Made by a program: the position numbers and the translations under genes | In this document: positions 46,919 through 58,489 of the stretch, in pieces | How positions within the stretch are numbered: position 1 is the stretch's first letter | Layout: each line of letters starts with the position of its first letter | Notes under the pieces: model-generated | Database searches by the model: none | Seen by the model: the letters and a program-made list of their open reading frames with translations, nothing else | What the model was told of the DNA's origin: nothing | From: Spirometra erinaceieuropaei | Taxonomy: Eukaryota > Platyhelminthes > Cestoda > Diphyllobothriidea > Diphyllobothriidae | Direction: 5' to 3' | Assembly: GCA_902702965.1 (NCBI GenBank) | Contig: CACRXP010000070.1 | Location: 1,466,900 to 1,530,899 of the forward strand | Length of the DNA stretch: 64,000 nucleotides

Positions 46919-49354
46919 GATCTTTGCGGATTTGAGTGGAAAAGGAGGGAGACAGTGTAGTTAAAACCAGTGAGTATATAAGAATCAAACTCAAAACAAC
47001 ATTGGCTGCACCGTGAGACTGTCCACGGGCGGAGTAGATAGGACTGATTTATGTGCCCCCCTATACAGAACCTGGAAATAAAAACGTCCCAACCATGTCA
47101 TACAGCAGGGCATGGGCAAAAAACCGAAAGAGGCAAAATAAACCCGTGTCCTAACCCCAAAATTAATCCCAATGTAAAACTAAACCGTTGTTTAATCTTG
47201 ACCTCAACCCTACCCTAAGCCTGATCTCTGCAGTTAGCACTAGCTCCTACCTAAATCCTAAACTTCAATCCCACTTAGCTTACCATTAACATTAAATCTA
47301 GCCCTAGATATAATCCTTAACCTAATCATAACTGTAACCTTACATCCAACTCTAATTGCGCTGCAAACTGGCTTAAAGTCACTCGTGTTGCAGGCTTTTG
47401 CTGTTTAAGGGGGGCCGTATGAGACAGTCCTACCGCGGAATAAATTAAATCGTAATTTCTCTGTCCTCGTGAGCACTTATGCCGATCGTGATATCGGATG
47501 CGGTATTTCCGGAATTCTGCTACGTTTTGACAAGATACCTTAGCGTTTTGGTCAGGACAGCGGTGCCAAAGTGGAAAAAAGAGCCGAGTTTTAGTTTGCC
47601 CAAATCCATGCTATCCATGTTAGGACTACGGTTGTTTGTTAAATTACCACTTTTGATGAGACTTCTCAACTGAAACAAGTGCTTGTCGGCTCGATAAAAG
47701 TGATCAACAAAATAAAAGGGCTAATGGCCAAGTTTGATGGTATATCAATAAGCAGATTTGTCTATATAGGGATGAATATGCGGACATAGGTACTAGCTGG
47801 AGTCCGATGTTCCTGCCTAGTTAGAGTTCCATGCGATTATCTCGTAATCACAGAAGTTAAAACATAATTTGTTCTGGGCACACAACAAATGACAGAAACC
47901 GTATTTACCTGCATCGTTAACTCCAGTGCTCTTGGCCGCAACAACAGGCACATCAGTAGAAGTTCAAAAATCACTTTTTTCTGCATTATGTGCAAGGTTG
48001 TTCTAAATTTTGCGCCTTTCATTTAGTAGCCTGTCATCAGTCGTACTTGAAAAACAAGGAATTTCTACTTAATTCGGCCTTCCGTAATCTGCGTTCTGTA
48101 AACGACCTACATCATAAATTCCAAGGAACTAGCAAACACACCACAAACATACTCTTTCCATTTTATTGGCAAGGAAGTTTCCTCGTCCGCCTCAACCCCA
48201 GTTCTGTTAAATCCCCCTAACATTATCACTGCATCTTGTACCTTCTGCATTTCTTACGCCGCTTGATATCCCGTCAGTCGGCACGGTGGAGCTCCCAGAC
48301 GTTGGATGTGTCATACCACTACAAAGCTTTTCTCGGGAAATCCGATTTAGGCCTCGACAATTTTGAAACTACTTTCAGTTGAAGATTTTTTCATTTAACT
48401 GCCAATGCCACATTTTCCACTTAGCACTTTTGCAGTTTTACAACCTTTGCAGCATAAGATGTTGCATGAAAAGCTAACTGCTTCTGTAGCATGGATTTGG
48501 TGAAGCAATTAGAGGGTTTTGATCGAAATCTGAATAACAAGTAGGAGGTGCATAGTTCACTACTTGCTTTGTGGATTAACTGGAAACGTGCAGGGTCTTC
48601 CTCTGGAAGGCGGAAGTGTCTTGAGGCCATTTATGTCGAAGGTATACTGACACGTTTTAGATAAAAAGTGAAATTTCTTCAGTTCCAGTACATTCCCATG
48701 TTATGCAGCTTTTCACAGTCATGGCTCCAATTTTGTGAGCGGTCTGTTGTGAAAAAGCTGCAATAAAGGGCAGAAACGCCTGCAGCAAGTGCCTTCTCGG
48801 ACTAAGAAATCCGATTTTGTTAAGATGCAAATCAGGAGGGGCTAGGTACACGGAATAACATTTTTTTCGCTAAAGGAAGGGCGCGTTCTGCTTTATAAAG
48901 TTCTGCTATGCAAATCAGCGGTATAATGTGTCACAAAACACTGCAATATGGTTGGCTGGTAGGTTTTCTTATTAAGTACGGACGTGGTGCCCACGACTTT
49001 CCAGTTACGGTGTCTGCAGCCTTACCTCTACGGATAGAGATCGTAGCGGCAGAAGGACTGTCGTTTGAGTTTAGAACGGGGATGGTCACTGTGACAAATT
49101 ATTACCAAAAGAACATCAAACAAATGAACGGCGACTTTGTTCATCTCAGACAAAAACGTAGTCTTGCCAGTCCGTAAAATGTATTCACAGAGAGAAGTTA
49201 TCAAGGTTATTTGTCGGCACAAAAAAGTCACGGCAAAATCACTTTTAAACTTGAAACTAATTGCCGGGCATATTTTGCAAAGTGACAGTTCGACCGACAG
49301 TTTCGATGGAGTCCACTGTGTGGACTGCAACAGAGTTAGAGTAGGGACGATGAC
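46919..49354. other. Region upstream of tentative exon 1
   Basis: If exon 1 is real, the promoter of the BTB-BACK-PHR gene lies just right of 46918. I see no TATA box or other motif that I would call. A TTAGGG-like block occupies about 47140-47360. The rest (47361-49354) has only short frames without motifs. Confidence 0.4.
47140..47360. repeat. Degenerate CCTAA-rich (telomere-like) block
   Basis: It has many diverged units such as CCTAACCCCAAAATTAATCC, CAACCCTACCCTAAGCC and CCTTAACCTAATC over about 200 bases. Flanking pieces (CATGGGCAAAAAACC on the left, GGGGGGCCGTATG on the right) resemble the inverted flanks of the 55.8-kb block. Confidence 0.7.
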
Positions 49355-49570
49355 TTGCGCGTAAATTAGTCCAAAGTGGCGGTAAACTTGCGCAGTATCT
49401 ACCGCACTATCTCCTACTCTTCATTTCAGATCCAGTGTCAAAACCAGGTCAAGAATACCGGAGGCGGGAGAGGGCGCAGGTAGTTGGCAGGGCGAGAACC
49501 GGCACCTTGGCGTACACCCACATCCCTTGGTCCACAACAAACAGTTGACGAGACTTTTCAAAAATGACGA
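49355..49570 (+). repeat. GC-rich dispersed repeat, family C
   Basis: GCGCGTAAATTAGTCCAAAG, then GCAGTATCTACCGCACTATC, CCGGAGGCGGGAGAGGGCGC and TGGTCCACAACAAACAG follow the same order as at 9.27-9.45 kb. Confidence 0.7.
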
Positions 49571-50029
49571 AAACTGTGGGCGGCAGGGATCCCAATTAGC
49601 TCCGCAAATGCCCGCAGCCGCGTCCGACATCAAAGCCACGAGTGAGAGCATTTTTTATGGGTGCGTTTTCACGATCCGGACTCCGATCCATCCGCCGTAT
49701 TATATCATCGTATCTACCGGGTGGTAGGTTTTGGGGGTAGATTTTGCAATGCAACACGTTGAGCATCGCCTCTAGGTCTGTAAAGTGGTTTAATTGCTGA
49801 GTGAGGTCATATTTTCTAGACGGCACAGAAGATCAAATATGTGGAAAACCTTCAGGAACTATCGTCACCAGGTTGTCACGACGGCCATTGTGTTCACTGG
49901 GAAAAAACAACGACAATCATTAGCAGAGAGGCATTCATCAACATCGTAAAGGTTGCCTTCGGTTAAAAGGGAACTCATGGACGTCGAGGAGACATCTCAA
50001 TGCCAATAAAAGCGAAGAGACGAGTTCCC

Positions 50030-50245
50030 AGAAGCATTCTTGAAGAAAGAGACATAATCGTTGAGACAAAAGCTTTATTGGTCTGATGTTTCGGATTCCT
50101 GCTCAAACCATCATCAGAGACAACAGCAGACACGGGTGGCTCATGCACAAGGGGCTGCAGTATTTATAGGATGCAGTCAGCATGTTACTGCATACCTATG
50201 AACATTCACGACTTTCTCCCCCCGTTCATCCGGGATCGTCGCACT
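50030..50245 (-). mobile_element. Penelope-like element 3' tail, reverse copy of an inverted pair
   Basis: The reverse complement runs GATGCAGT-side motifs, CTCTGATGATGG, GCAGGAATCCGAAAC and CCAATAAAGCTTTTG, the same tail as at 30.0 and 56.8 kb. It faces away from the next copy. Confidence 0.8.
50081..50121 (-). ncRNA. Hammerhead-ribozyme-like motif in PLE tail (copy B, reverse)
   Basis: Minus strand: helix I GTCT/AGAC perfect, box CTGATGA, helix II GGTTTG/GGAATCC with one T-T mismatch, GAAA, then CATC as the short helix III and cleavage triplet. An extra T sits between box 1 and helix II. Confidence 0.55.
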
Positions 50246-50460
50246 TGGTGTGCAACGGTCCCAGATGAAGAGGGTAGACGTGGACATTCGTAGATATGTA
50301 GTAACATGGTGACTGCATCCTCCAAGTACTTCAACCCCTTGTGCATGAACCACCCGGATTTGTTTTTTGCCTCTACTGATGGTTACGAGCAGGAATCCGA
50401 AACGTCAGGATAATAAGGCTTTTGCCCCAGCGATCGTGTCTCCTTCTTCAAGACTCGAAC
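50246..50460 (+). mobile_element. Penelope-like element 3' tail, forward copy of an inverted pair
   Basis: CACTTGGTGTGCAACGGTCC, GTAACATGGTGACTGCATCC, AGCAGGAATCCGAAACGTCA and GCTTTTGCCCCAGCGATCG. It is the same tail as the reverse copy, joined head to head near 50245. Confidence 0.8.
50370..50410 (+). ncRNA. Decayed hammerhead-like motif in PLE tail (copy B2)
   Basis: Box 1 is CTGATGG rather than CTGATGA, and helix II (GGTTAC against GGAATCC) is weak. GAAACGTC is intact. It is likely inactive. Confidence 0.4.
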
Positions 50461-52083
50461 CAACGGCAACACAACCCGAACCCTTAGTTGTCTGTAACTT
50501 CATTCGTAATCTCTGCCATATACCGACAATTTACAGTTAATAAGTCGTCGCCCAATTTGTTGGTTCCAATACATTCTACTGTACATGCTTGTTTCAACTT
50601 CATACCGGGGAACTATTGCTTCAACTGATCGGCATTAGCACGCCGACTTATTAATTGTATCAAATATAAAATATATTTCAAAACTTCCACTCGCGTTTTA
50701 AGAGACAGAAAAGATAACCATTAAGAGATATTCTCCTTATATTGTGTTGTTTTCGCAACAGTTTTCAAACATAGACCACGAAAGGCATTGATTGTTTAGT
50801 ATTAAAAAGTCGCGTCATCGATCAAACGGTTTAAAGAAGCGCCTGCCACGAACATTTAGGTGTTCACATTGAGGCCTACACCGCTCTCTTCTACAGACGC
50901 CTGAAAAATGTATAGTCGCTTCACTTCCGTGCATGTGACAGATGTGGCCGCCAGTGAGATGTCAAGTGCCCCTACGCGGTGCACACGAGAGTAATGCAAG
51001 CTGTGCTTGAATGTGTACAAACCACGCTAGATGACTCAGTCCTAAAGCAGCTGATGCAGGCGCTTCACCACGAATCTAACGAGCCGGCACTGAATTATGC
51101 ATTCCGTCTTTGAGTCAAACGCGAGGGCGTGAGACTGGGGCGCACAATGGCACCCAACAGAGCCAAATGTATTCGGTCGGATACTATATTCCTGTCGAAG
51201 TAGCTCTACGTTACCTGCTCCGAATTCCTGCATTTTTTTCAGTCAGACACCTGCCCTCGAAAGAGTGTAGATGGGAGAGCGCAGAAGCGTGACACCACAG
51301 GAGGGGCAACCAGAAAATTAGACGGTACATCGAGGTTACAGAGGTTGTTCGAATCTCGTCACCGGGAGGCATTAGGGAAGTACGCGTAATCTGCATCTGC
51401 CTCTTGCATTTTATCCTCACCCCCAAGCGTCTACGTTCAGGCATGAAAACGGAGGCAGGATGACTGGAGAGATTCTGTTGACACATCGTCCACATTTCGA
51501 CAGTTTGAGATCTGATTTCATTCAGGAAGCACGTCAGGAACAGAACTCAGCTCCCGTCATCGACTTTGCGCAGCTTCGCAACGTGCAGTCAGGAAGTTTA
51601 TCAGAGTACGTAAAGGCTGGATTGCATCGGATATATTGTCTGTGGAAGTTTGCTGCCAAATTGGACGTGCGCCGAAGCCCACAGATTTAGCGTCAAATTT
51701 GAGACAGACTGGTGATTAATGTAGGCACGTTTATCAAAATTACAGAAAAAACGTCCAAATGCTTCGCTTTATAATTAATGTGCCGTAGCACAGAGTCCAA
51801 CTGTCGCAAAAAGGGGGGAATTATTGGTGTTTTTGAGCCGATTGGTGATTAAAAAAGCTTTACCACGGATTTTCGGCTGCTTTATAAAATATCCGAGAGC
51901 CTTACTGCAAGTTGTCACTGAAAAAATGAAAGCCGAACTAGGAAACTAGACATTCCGCCGTATATTAAAACTCGGTGATAACACTTGACTAAAGTATCAT
52001 ATATTCATAATACCTGTACTCACACGTGCAGGTGAAAACATATACCTAGGAAAACATACGGATATGTAATCTGAGAATGACTA
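50461..52083. other. No recognised feature
   Basis: There are several short frames on both strands (for example 51211-51495 minus and 51460-51690 plus), overlapping and without motifs. Confidence 0.5.
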
Positions 52084-52245
52084 CTAACATAACAAGGAAG
52101 ACTGGAATGGCAATTCCTGGAATATTGACCGTAGCCAGCAAGTCATACCTAGTTCCAGATCGACGATACCTAGGACTTGAACTTGAGATTATGTGATCAT
52201 ATGACGTTTGAAGTCCAGCGCTCTACTATTCAGCCACGGACTCAA
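52084..52245 (-). mobile_element. SINE-A copy, reverse orientation
   Basis: The minus strand begins with a tRNA-like head (CCGTGGCTGAATAGTAGAGC, then GCTGGACTTCAAACG) and ends with GCCATTCCAGTCTTCCTTG. It is full length but diverged. Confidence 0.7.
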
Positions 52246-54006
52246 TGCCACGTCGGTAGCAATGGGATATTTTCCCTGTCGTTAATGATGTTGCCAAATG
52301 AATATCCTGCGCGACAATCGAACAAATACACTTGGACAGATACTTCAGGTAGAGAACATATTTAGAAAACAAATGACTAATATGACGTTGTAGATACTTC
52401 ACACAATGGATGCCGAGAAACCGTAAATAAACTCTGCTAGACAATCAGCGGGTTTCCAACAGACGAAACCAATCGTGTAGTGCGTCGAAATCAAGAAATC
52501 GGTAGTGTACGGTAGCTGTGAAAGAAATAACGAAAGAATGACATCCCCACGTCGAGGGATCCATCCTTCCCTCTCCTTTTTTTGAGTGGAATCGTGGAAT
52601 CCTGGTCGAGACGATGCTGACTTACTGCATACCACAAAGGAATTTGCCGTCTACCACTCTGCTCGCAGGCGATAGATGTCTGGTTCTTATTTGTCATAGA
52701 GGCATGGCAGAGCAGACGATTTCAACGGCATGAACTGTAGAAAGCACAAATTCGACACATTCAGTCTGATATTCCCCGGAAAATCGTGTTGTAAACAGCC
52801 CTCGTTGTTATGAATGGTATTCGCGTTCAAGGCGCCGTTGTCTCGAGACCATTCACCATTGCAGCCAACAGTCCCAGACGTTCTGACCCGCAACCACTGG
52901 ACCAATTCCAATTCGGACGCACATGCATCTACCGAGTCACAGCTACCCATGCGCCATTTGAACATGGCATAGGCCACTAGACATACCACCTATCAGCAAA
53001 CACAAAAGACACCAATTAGATACCTTCCACTTGAGCTTGGCCCGCAAAACTATAGGAGCAGATGCTACTGATGTCTCAACAGCTCCGGGGCCATGACTGG
53101 ACTCTTGCAAGATCAGCTCTGGCTTCGCCAGTACCGCCTAAGAGGACGACTTACGGTGGTGTATGTAATAAACCCCTAGGTTCGATGACCACTCTTGGGT
53201 GTTAATGCTCCCAGCATAGTGTCATTGCTTAGAATTTACAAGTTGGCGACCCCGACGTGTTGCAAATAAAATTTACGAAGTGGATAATTGCAGCGTCTGA
53301 TGGCTTTATAACACACCGTTACATTACGTCGGGGCTGCGTGTCACTTTCTAACCCCCCCCCCCGCCTATATTCTCACGCCCTTGCAACTCTCCCACGGTG
53401 TTAACAATGTAACTTTAGCCTTTGCGGGGTCATGAGCGGTAGTAAATCACAAAGGGCTTTTAAACACCGTCAGTGTTTGCAGGCAAAAAATTTCAGAGTT
53501 CAGGCTACACCACACAATTTACGCGGCTGTGCGTGGGTTGGTTCATTCCACTTCATGAGTGATCGTGTGACCAACTGCCACCAAAGGCTGATCTGCAGAA
53601 AGTATCGCGAATCATCAGGAGGCAGGGTAGAAATAGAGCTGGTGCTCCAGTAAGGACCGCAAAACTGCGACGCACAAAGCCGAAAACAGTCTGATAGAAT
53701 TTCGACGTTTGTGACTTCCTGGGGATCATTTATAATTCTACCCATTTTGAGCAAGAATTAAGGTTGCATAGTTCGGCAGCTCTAAACATGACAAAAGTGT
53801 AAATGCAAACAGTCGCAAGAGTGCGGTTTAAATTGGATTTTCGTGAGAGTCATTGTATGAGTCCTGCTTTATAGTCTCAAACGTCTACAAAGTATTGTTG
53901 ATTTTTGCTAACTTAAACGGGATAAATAAGTGCGTAAAGATTGGAAATATAGTTCTGATCCCACTTAATCACTGTATGTGCTTTTACAAGGAACAACCAT
54001 TCTAAT
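52246..54006. other. No recognised feature
   Basis: A C run lies at 53354-53363. Frames such as 52687-52989 (minus) and 53432-53653 (plus) have no motif. Confidence 0.5.
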
Positions 54007-54987
54007 CTACAGTAGGTGGCCTTAGTCATGAAATGTCAACCAAAATTCTGCAATACGCTTTCCTTTCGAAAATATTAATAGCCTTGCAAAACTAATCATC
54101 ATGCAGTATGATTCTATAATAATTCAGTTTCCTCAGAATACTTGCTTTCGAACGAACTTCTTTTCGGCTGCATGCAAAAACCATACCCTGTAACAAATGG
54201 CTACATGCATAGTTGTCATTGATTTCTGATGCCTTAAAAATTCGATCATATTTGCTGGGAAAAGGACATGAAAACATTCATGTTTTTACTCGCTCGGTAG
54301 AAAATTACGTTTTCATAAAATTCTATACTCGAAGGAAGGGCATAGTTCGGTTTTTTAAAAAGGTACTAATTATGCGTTTTTCAATACCATGAGATTGCCA
54401 TTCATAAAACGCCGCCTGTGCATTAACCAATGTGGCTTGTAAAGTTAACAATTTAGCTCAAATCCACTGTTAAATTTTATGAATCCCATACGTTCTCCCA
54501 TCAATAACCTGGAGAAATGTATGGCTATCCGTACGCGGAAAATATACGCCTTGTAGTTTGGAAACCCTGAATACATCCGTAACGGCAGGTCGGGTTCAAA
54601 ATTATCCGGAAATTGGAAAAAAATTTGAAAACCGAATTATGCTCTTCGTATGAGTGTACAATCGGATAAAGACGTCATTATCTAATGAATTAGCGGAAGA
54701 ATGAATATTCTCAAGCATTTTTCCCATAAAATGTAATTGAATTGTTAAGGGCATCGAAAATCAGTGAGAAAAATGAATGTTGCCTATGCAGTCAGTTTTT
54801 AAGGAGTAAAGTTTTCGTATATATCTGGAAAGAAGTTCGCTCGAAGGCCGACACCCAGAGGTAACTGAATTATTATAGAATTATGCTGCAGGATGATTAG
54901 TTAACAAACTTACTTAATTAATATTTCGAAACGAAAAAGCATTTCGGAATTTCGGTTGACATTTCATAAGTAATCCCACCTACTGTA
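54007..54987. mobile_element. Foldback (mariner-type MITE) element, copy 5
   Basis: Ends: TA-CAGTAGGTGGCCTTAGTC on the left and ATCCCACCTACTG-TA on the right. It is 981 bp with long inverted arms and is the copy whose termini look most complete. Confidence 0.85.
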
Positions 54988-55690
54988 TCTAGCGATCAAA
55001 GCACCTTCACAATCAATGAGTTAGCTCACAGACTGTGGTTCACAGCAAAGTGTTTACGTTTTTAAATTTTTAACACAAAAGAATGCCTTTAAAAAGACTC
55101 ACTTTCAACATCGGCATTGAGGCTAAGGCTTGAGAACTCAAAACAAGCAGCCTAAAACAAGGGTGGGAGTGAAGTGCAGTTTTATCACCAGCAAGGCACC
55201 GAAAAAAACCATTGAAAACGTATTCTCTGCTTGTGTTTGCGCGCTAAACTGACTGTGCCTACACAGCACTCTAAAATAAAGCACAAAGGCTGCAACTAAA
55301 ACCTACATTTATGGCACGCGTCTGAAAATTGTGCTTCCAACAAAGAAGGAGTGGACTAGGCGCATTGCTAGCACACAAACCGTCTACAATTTCGGCAAAC
55401 CGAAAACGCGCTTTCATTTGGTGATTCAAGCAAACAAGTATTCAATCAGCCAATTTAGGAACTCGTAACGTGACCTACAAAAGTGGAATTATGATCTTCC
55501 CAACATCCACTGTGTCCCCAAGTCACAGTCTTGGTGGTGCGTGCCCCCTTATCCCGGATAGATGTGAGTTCATTCCGGGCTAGGAAATGTCCTCATACAA
55601 GCCTGCAGTTCAAGCGGCAGTGAAGCAGTGCGCAGAGGCGGAATAGTTAACACCTTATTCATGCCTTTTGCAGGAACGATACGCAAAAAG
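54988..55690. other. No recognised feature
   Basis: Only short motif-free frames are seen. Confidence 0.5.
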
Positions 55691-55960
55691 GATAGGAATG
55701 GCTTATATATCCCCCAAAACAGGCCATGAGAGAAGGAATCGCCTGTAATATGGGTGGCCTTGAGTCGGCTTCCAGTGCTATCAGGTTTAGGCTTAAGTTT
55801 AGGGTGGGGATCAGTTTAAGGACTGGGTTTAAAGCTAAATCCAAAGTTGACAGTAAGGATCAAGTTTAGGGTTAAGGTAAGGCCTATTGTTAGCTGCAGA
55901 TTTAGGGTGGGGTTATAGTTGGAATTAGGACAGGAATGTTTTGTCTTTCCCATGGTTATG
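55690..55960. repeat. Degenerate TTAGGG-rich block with flanks shared with the 47-kb block
   Basis: Units such as GGTTTAGGCTTAAGTTTAGG, AGTTTAGGGTTAAGG and GATTTAGGGTGGGGTTA span about 55785-55920. The left flank (ATCCCCCAAAACAGGCC, GAATCGCCTGTAATATGGG) and right flank (TTTTGTCTTTCCCATGG) look like the reverse of the 47-kb flanks. Confidence 0.7.
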
Positions 55961-56257
55961 CGCAGGTCCACTTTTATTACTTGGGCGGAGCGTTCCTATT
56001 CCACAGTCCACAAAAATCCACGACAACTAGGTAAAAATGCATAAATTAATCGGTTTGTTGATCTGGTGCCGGCATTAAGAGCCCAGGGCAGTCACCTACT
56101 GACCGCTGTTACTGATATTGCATTGACTTATTCTCCCTATAATTGATGCTTGTTATGTTGTCGTTTTAGTCTTTTAAAATGGACTACTATATGACCTGAA
56201 GAACGCTGGAGAATGAACAAACGGTTCTGAGGAACGAGCAGTCGTCTTCTTCGCTAC

Positions 56258-56755
56258 TTGTGCATACTGCTGGAATCCGAAAATTTGTTTCATGGAGTCG
56301 TTTACCGTATCTGGTGCAGTTGCGGACAGAGCAACTACGTCGGTGAAACTGGAAGACTGCTCCCAACGCGAATTGCCGAACACGCGGCAGCGGTACGGAG
56401 AAATGACGCCAACTCTCAGGTCGCGGCCCATTCAACGAGACGCGCCCGCACATTTAAGTTCGATGAGGCCGAACTTCTCGCGAGGGGGGATAATCGCGTG
56501 AGCCGCGAGTTGTTTGAGTCATTGTTCACGGGAGCTCAGTCTATCAACAAGTGCAACGACATTCCCACTCCATATTCTGTGCTGAGGCATAGACTGGCCA
56601 AGGTAATAGACCAATCGGGGAGCGCGCAAGCCGGTGAGACAGATGGCCGAGCAATCATCACGCCAGCACCCAATACGGGTGATGACATTTTGGCAATTAA
56701 CAACTTGCATGCGGACCATCAAGCAATTAGCGCACCAGCGGGAAGCAATCCTTGA
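56258..56755 (+). CDS. Penelope-like element endonuclease ORF (GIY-YIG)
   Basis: A 165-codon frame carries a recognisable PLE endonuclease: GVVYRIWCSCGQSNYVGETG at about residues 13-32 (VVY at the GIY position, CxC, YVGETG), then TRIAEHAAAVRR. RELFESLFTGAQSINKCNDI, with the conserved Glu and the S-I-N block, comes next, and a Pro-Tyr segment follows. In related proteins the block ends S-I-N-R-H; here it is S-I-N-K-C, a likely loss of a metal or catalytic His. Upstream reverse transcriptase is missing. Its 3' tail with a hammerhead-like motif follows directly (56745-56935), so this is the best case in the window of ORF and tail together. It is 5'-truncated and probably immobile. Confidence 0.83.
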   Translation: MCILLESENLFHGVVYRIWCSCGQSNYVGETGRLLPTRIAEHAAAVRRNDANSQVAAHSTRRARTFKFDEAELLARGDNRVSRELFESLFTGAQSINKCNDIPTPYSVLRHRLAKVIDQSGSAQAGETDGRAIITPAPNTGDDILAINNLHADHQAISAPAGSNP

Positions 56756-56933
56756 TGAAGGGGAGCGCGTTTAATTGCTATAGGTATGCGGTAGCATAGC
56801 GACTGCATCCTATAAATACTGTGATTTCCTGTGCACGAGTCACCTTTTCTGCCACGGTCTCTGATGATGGATTCAAGTGGGAATCCGAAACGTCAGACGA
56901 ATAACGCCCTTGTACCTGCGATCGCTTTTTCCT

Positions 56934-56935
<2 letters not shown>
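56745..56935 (+). mobile_element. Penelope-like element 3' tail behind its endonuclease ORF
   Basis: TTGATGAAGGGGAGCGCG, GCGGTAGCATAGCGACTGCA, TCCTATAAATACTG and GGAATCCGAAACGTCAGACG, then GCGATCGC. The same tail occurs without ORF at 30.0 and 50.0-50.5 kb. It ends in a CTT microsatellite. Confidence 0.82.
56857..56898 (+). ncRNA. Hammerhead-ribozyme-like motif in PLE tail (copy C)
   Basis: Helix I GTCT (56857-56860) and AGAC (56895-56898) pair perfectly. Box 1 is CTGATGA (56861-56867), and helix II GGATTC/GAATCC is perfect. Then GAAA (56887-56890) and CGTC with cleavage expected after GTC. An extra T follows box 1. It is the best-preserved copy. Confidence 0.62.

Positions 56936-56962
<27 letters not shown>
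56932..56962. repeat. CTT microsatellite
   Basis: About ten TCT/CTT units directly at the end of the PLE tail, so it may be the element's simple-repeat terminus. Confidence 0.9.
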
Positions 56963-56964
<2 letters not shown>

Positions 56965-58489
56965 TGGTTATAGTTGTACTTTACCCTCCTGGCCCACAGG
57001 CCACCGGCTCCATGAATGCACAAGAACTCACGCCTAAGCAGTTGAATAATGCACTTCAAACGACGTGTCCACTGAGGAGCGGGCAGGACGTTTGTGCCAA
57101 CCAATAAATGGCGTCAGGACGGCAAAGCACTTTCGGTTTCGCGTGAACTACGCCAATGACCGGGGTCAGTAGTGCAGATGTGCGGCCTTACTGTGCAGAT
57201 CTAAAAGTCAAGGACGAAACCCACTTCGGAAAGTTCACCTCCATTCACGAGCATTGCCTTTTCAGGAGTAGCTAATGTAAATGTTAGGTTTTCGCCGAAA
57301 ATGCAAAACTACTGTTGGACTATTTTCGTTTAGTTCAGCGAACAGCAGTGTGGCTCCCTTCACAATGCAGAACTGCTAGGGAAGAAATGGCCTTGGGTGT
57401 GACTAGGTGAAAACCACTTGTATTCGGGTTTCCTTTTTATTCCCCTCTTTATTTTTATACATTCGAACTCGTGCAGAAAAACCAACGTCAAAGATAATGG
57501 CAGCAAGAGAACGGGCAACAGTTTTAGAGGGCATGTGCTAGAAAAAACGGAGTACGGAACCCCAATCAGGGAACGAAAACCACATCATAATTGCATATTG
57601 CGTCCTTGCTATTTTATAGTTAACGCTTCCACGCTCTTGTTAATACTTATTTTGCAAAAAAACTGGAAGAAGTGCGATAAATGTTCAATTTTTGCTTGAA
57701 CTGTCAGATATCAGTTCTTGGCAGGTGTGCTCTTCTAAGAGTATATGCAGAGGAACTTCGCTCGAGGACACAATATGGAACCTCAACATTTATCCGAATG
57801 TTTATCTAATATTACGTTCTCCTTTCCGCCGTTTAGTTGCACGCATAAAGCCATCTGGTATTTCTTTCCTGAGTGGGGTTGCATATTGCGCCCTTGTCCC
57901 CTTTGCCAATCGATGATCACTGACGCAGATCTGGAAATGTCAACGCAGGAATCTTAATGACGGCGCCAAATCGACACATCGATTGACTGACTTCTTCTCA
58001 GACGTCCAGGCTTCTATTAATTCACGGCTAGTCTTGCTTCCGGTATATGCTTCCTGTGACTGTCGCTTGTTCTGTTGTTGCTGCTACTGTTTTACTCTCT
58101 GACGATAGATTCCCTGATGAGTTTAAAAGATCAGAAAATAAGCGAATTATCTGGCTGCCTAATTCTTCATCACCTATACCTGCTGTGTGAATGTTTGCCT
58201 CCACTTATAAATTCGCTAGAGTTTTTAAACGATCGCTTCTCAAGTCTCTGAGCTGAGGTCATTGTAATTAATGCACCAGACTGCCTACAACAGACGACCC
58301 AACCTTGTACGATGAAACACCAAACCGGGATAATTGTGTCGGACTTAAATTCACTTCAATAAGTAGGTATTGTTTGCATGCCACAGACGTTTGGGGGCCT
58401 TAACCCGATCCTTACCAATAACACCTTACAGGAAATTATGTAAGCTGATATTGCGGTAGGCGGAAGACGGTGACTGATATAAACAAAAA
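56963..58489. other. No recognised feature
   Basis: Frames at 57418-57699 and 57692-57957 have no motif. Confidence 0.5.

Noticed and set aside
58110..58150. Hammerhead-like CTGATGAG ... GAAA
   Set aside because: The bases between do not form a helix II and there is no closing helix I.
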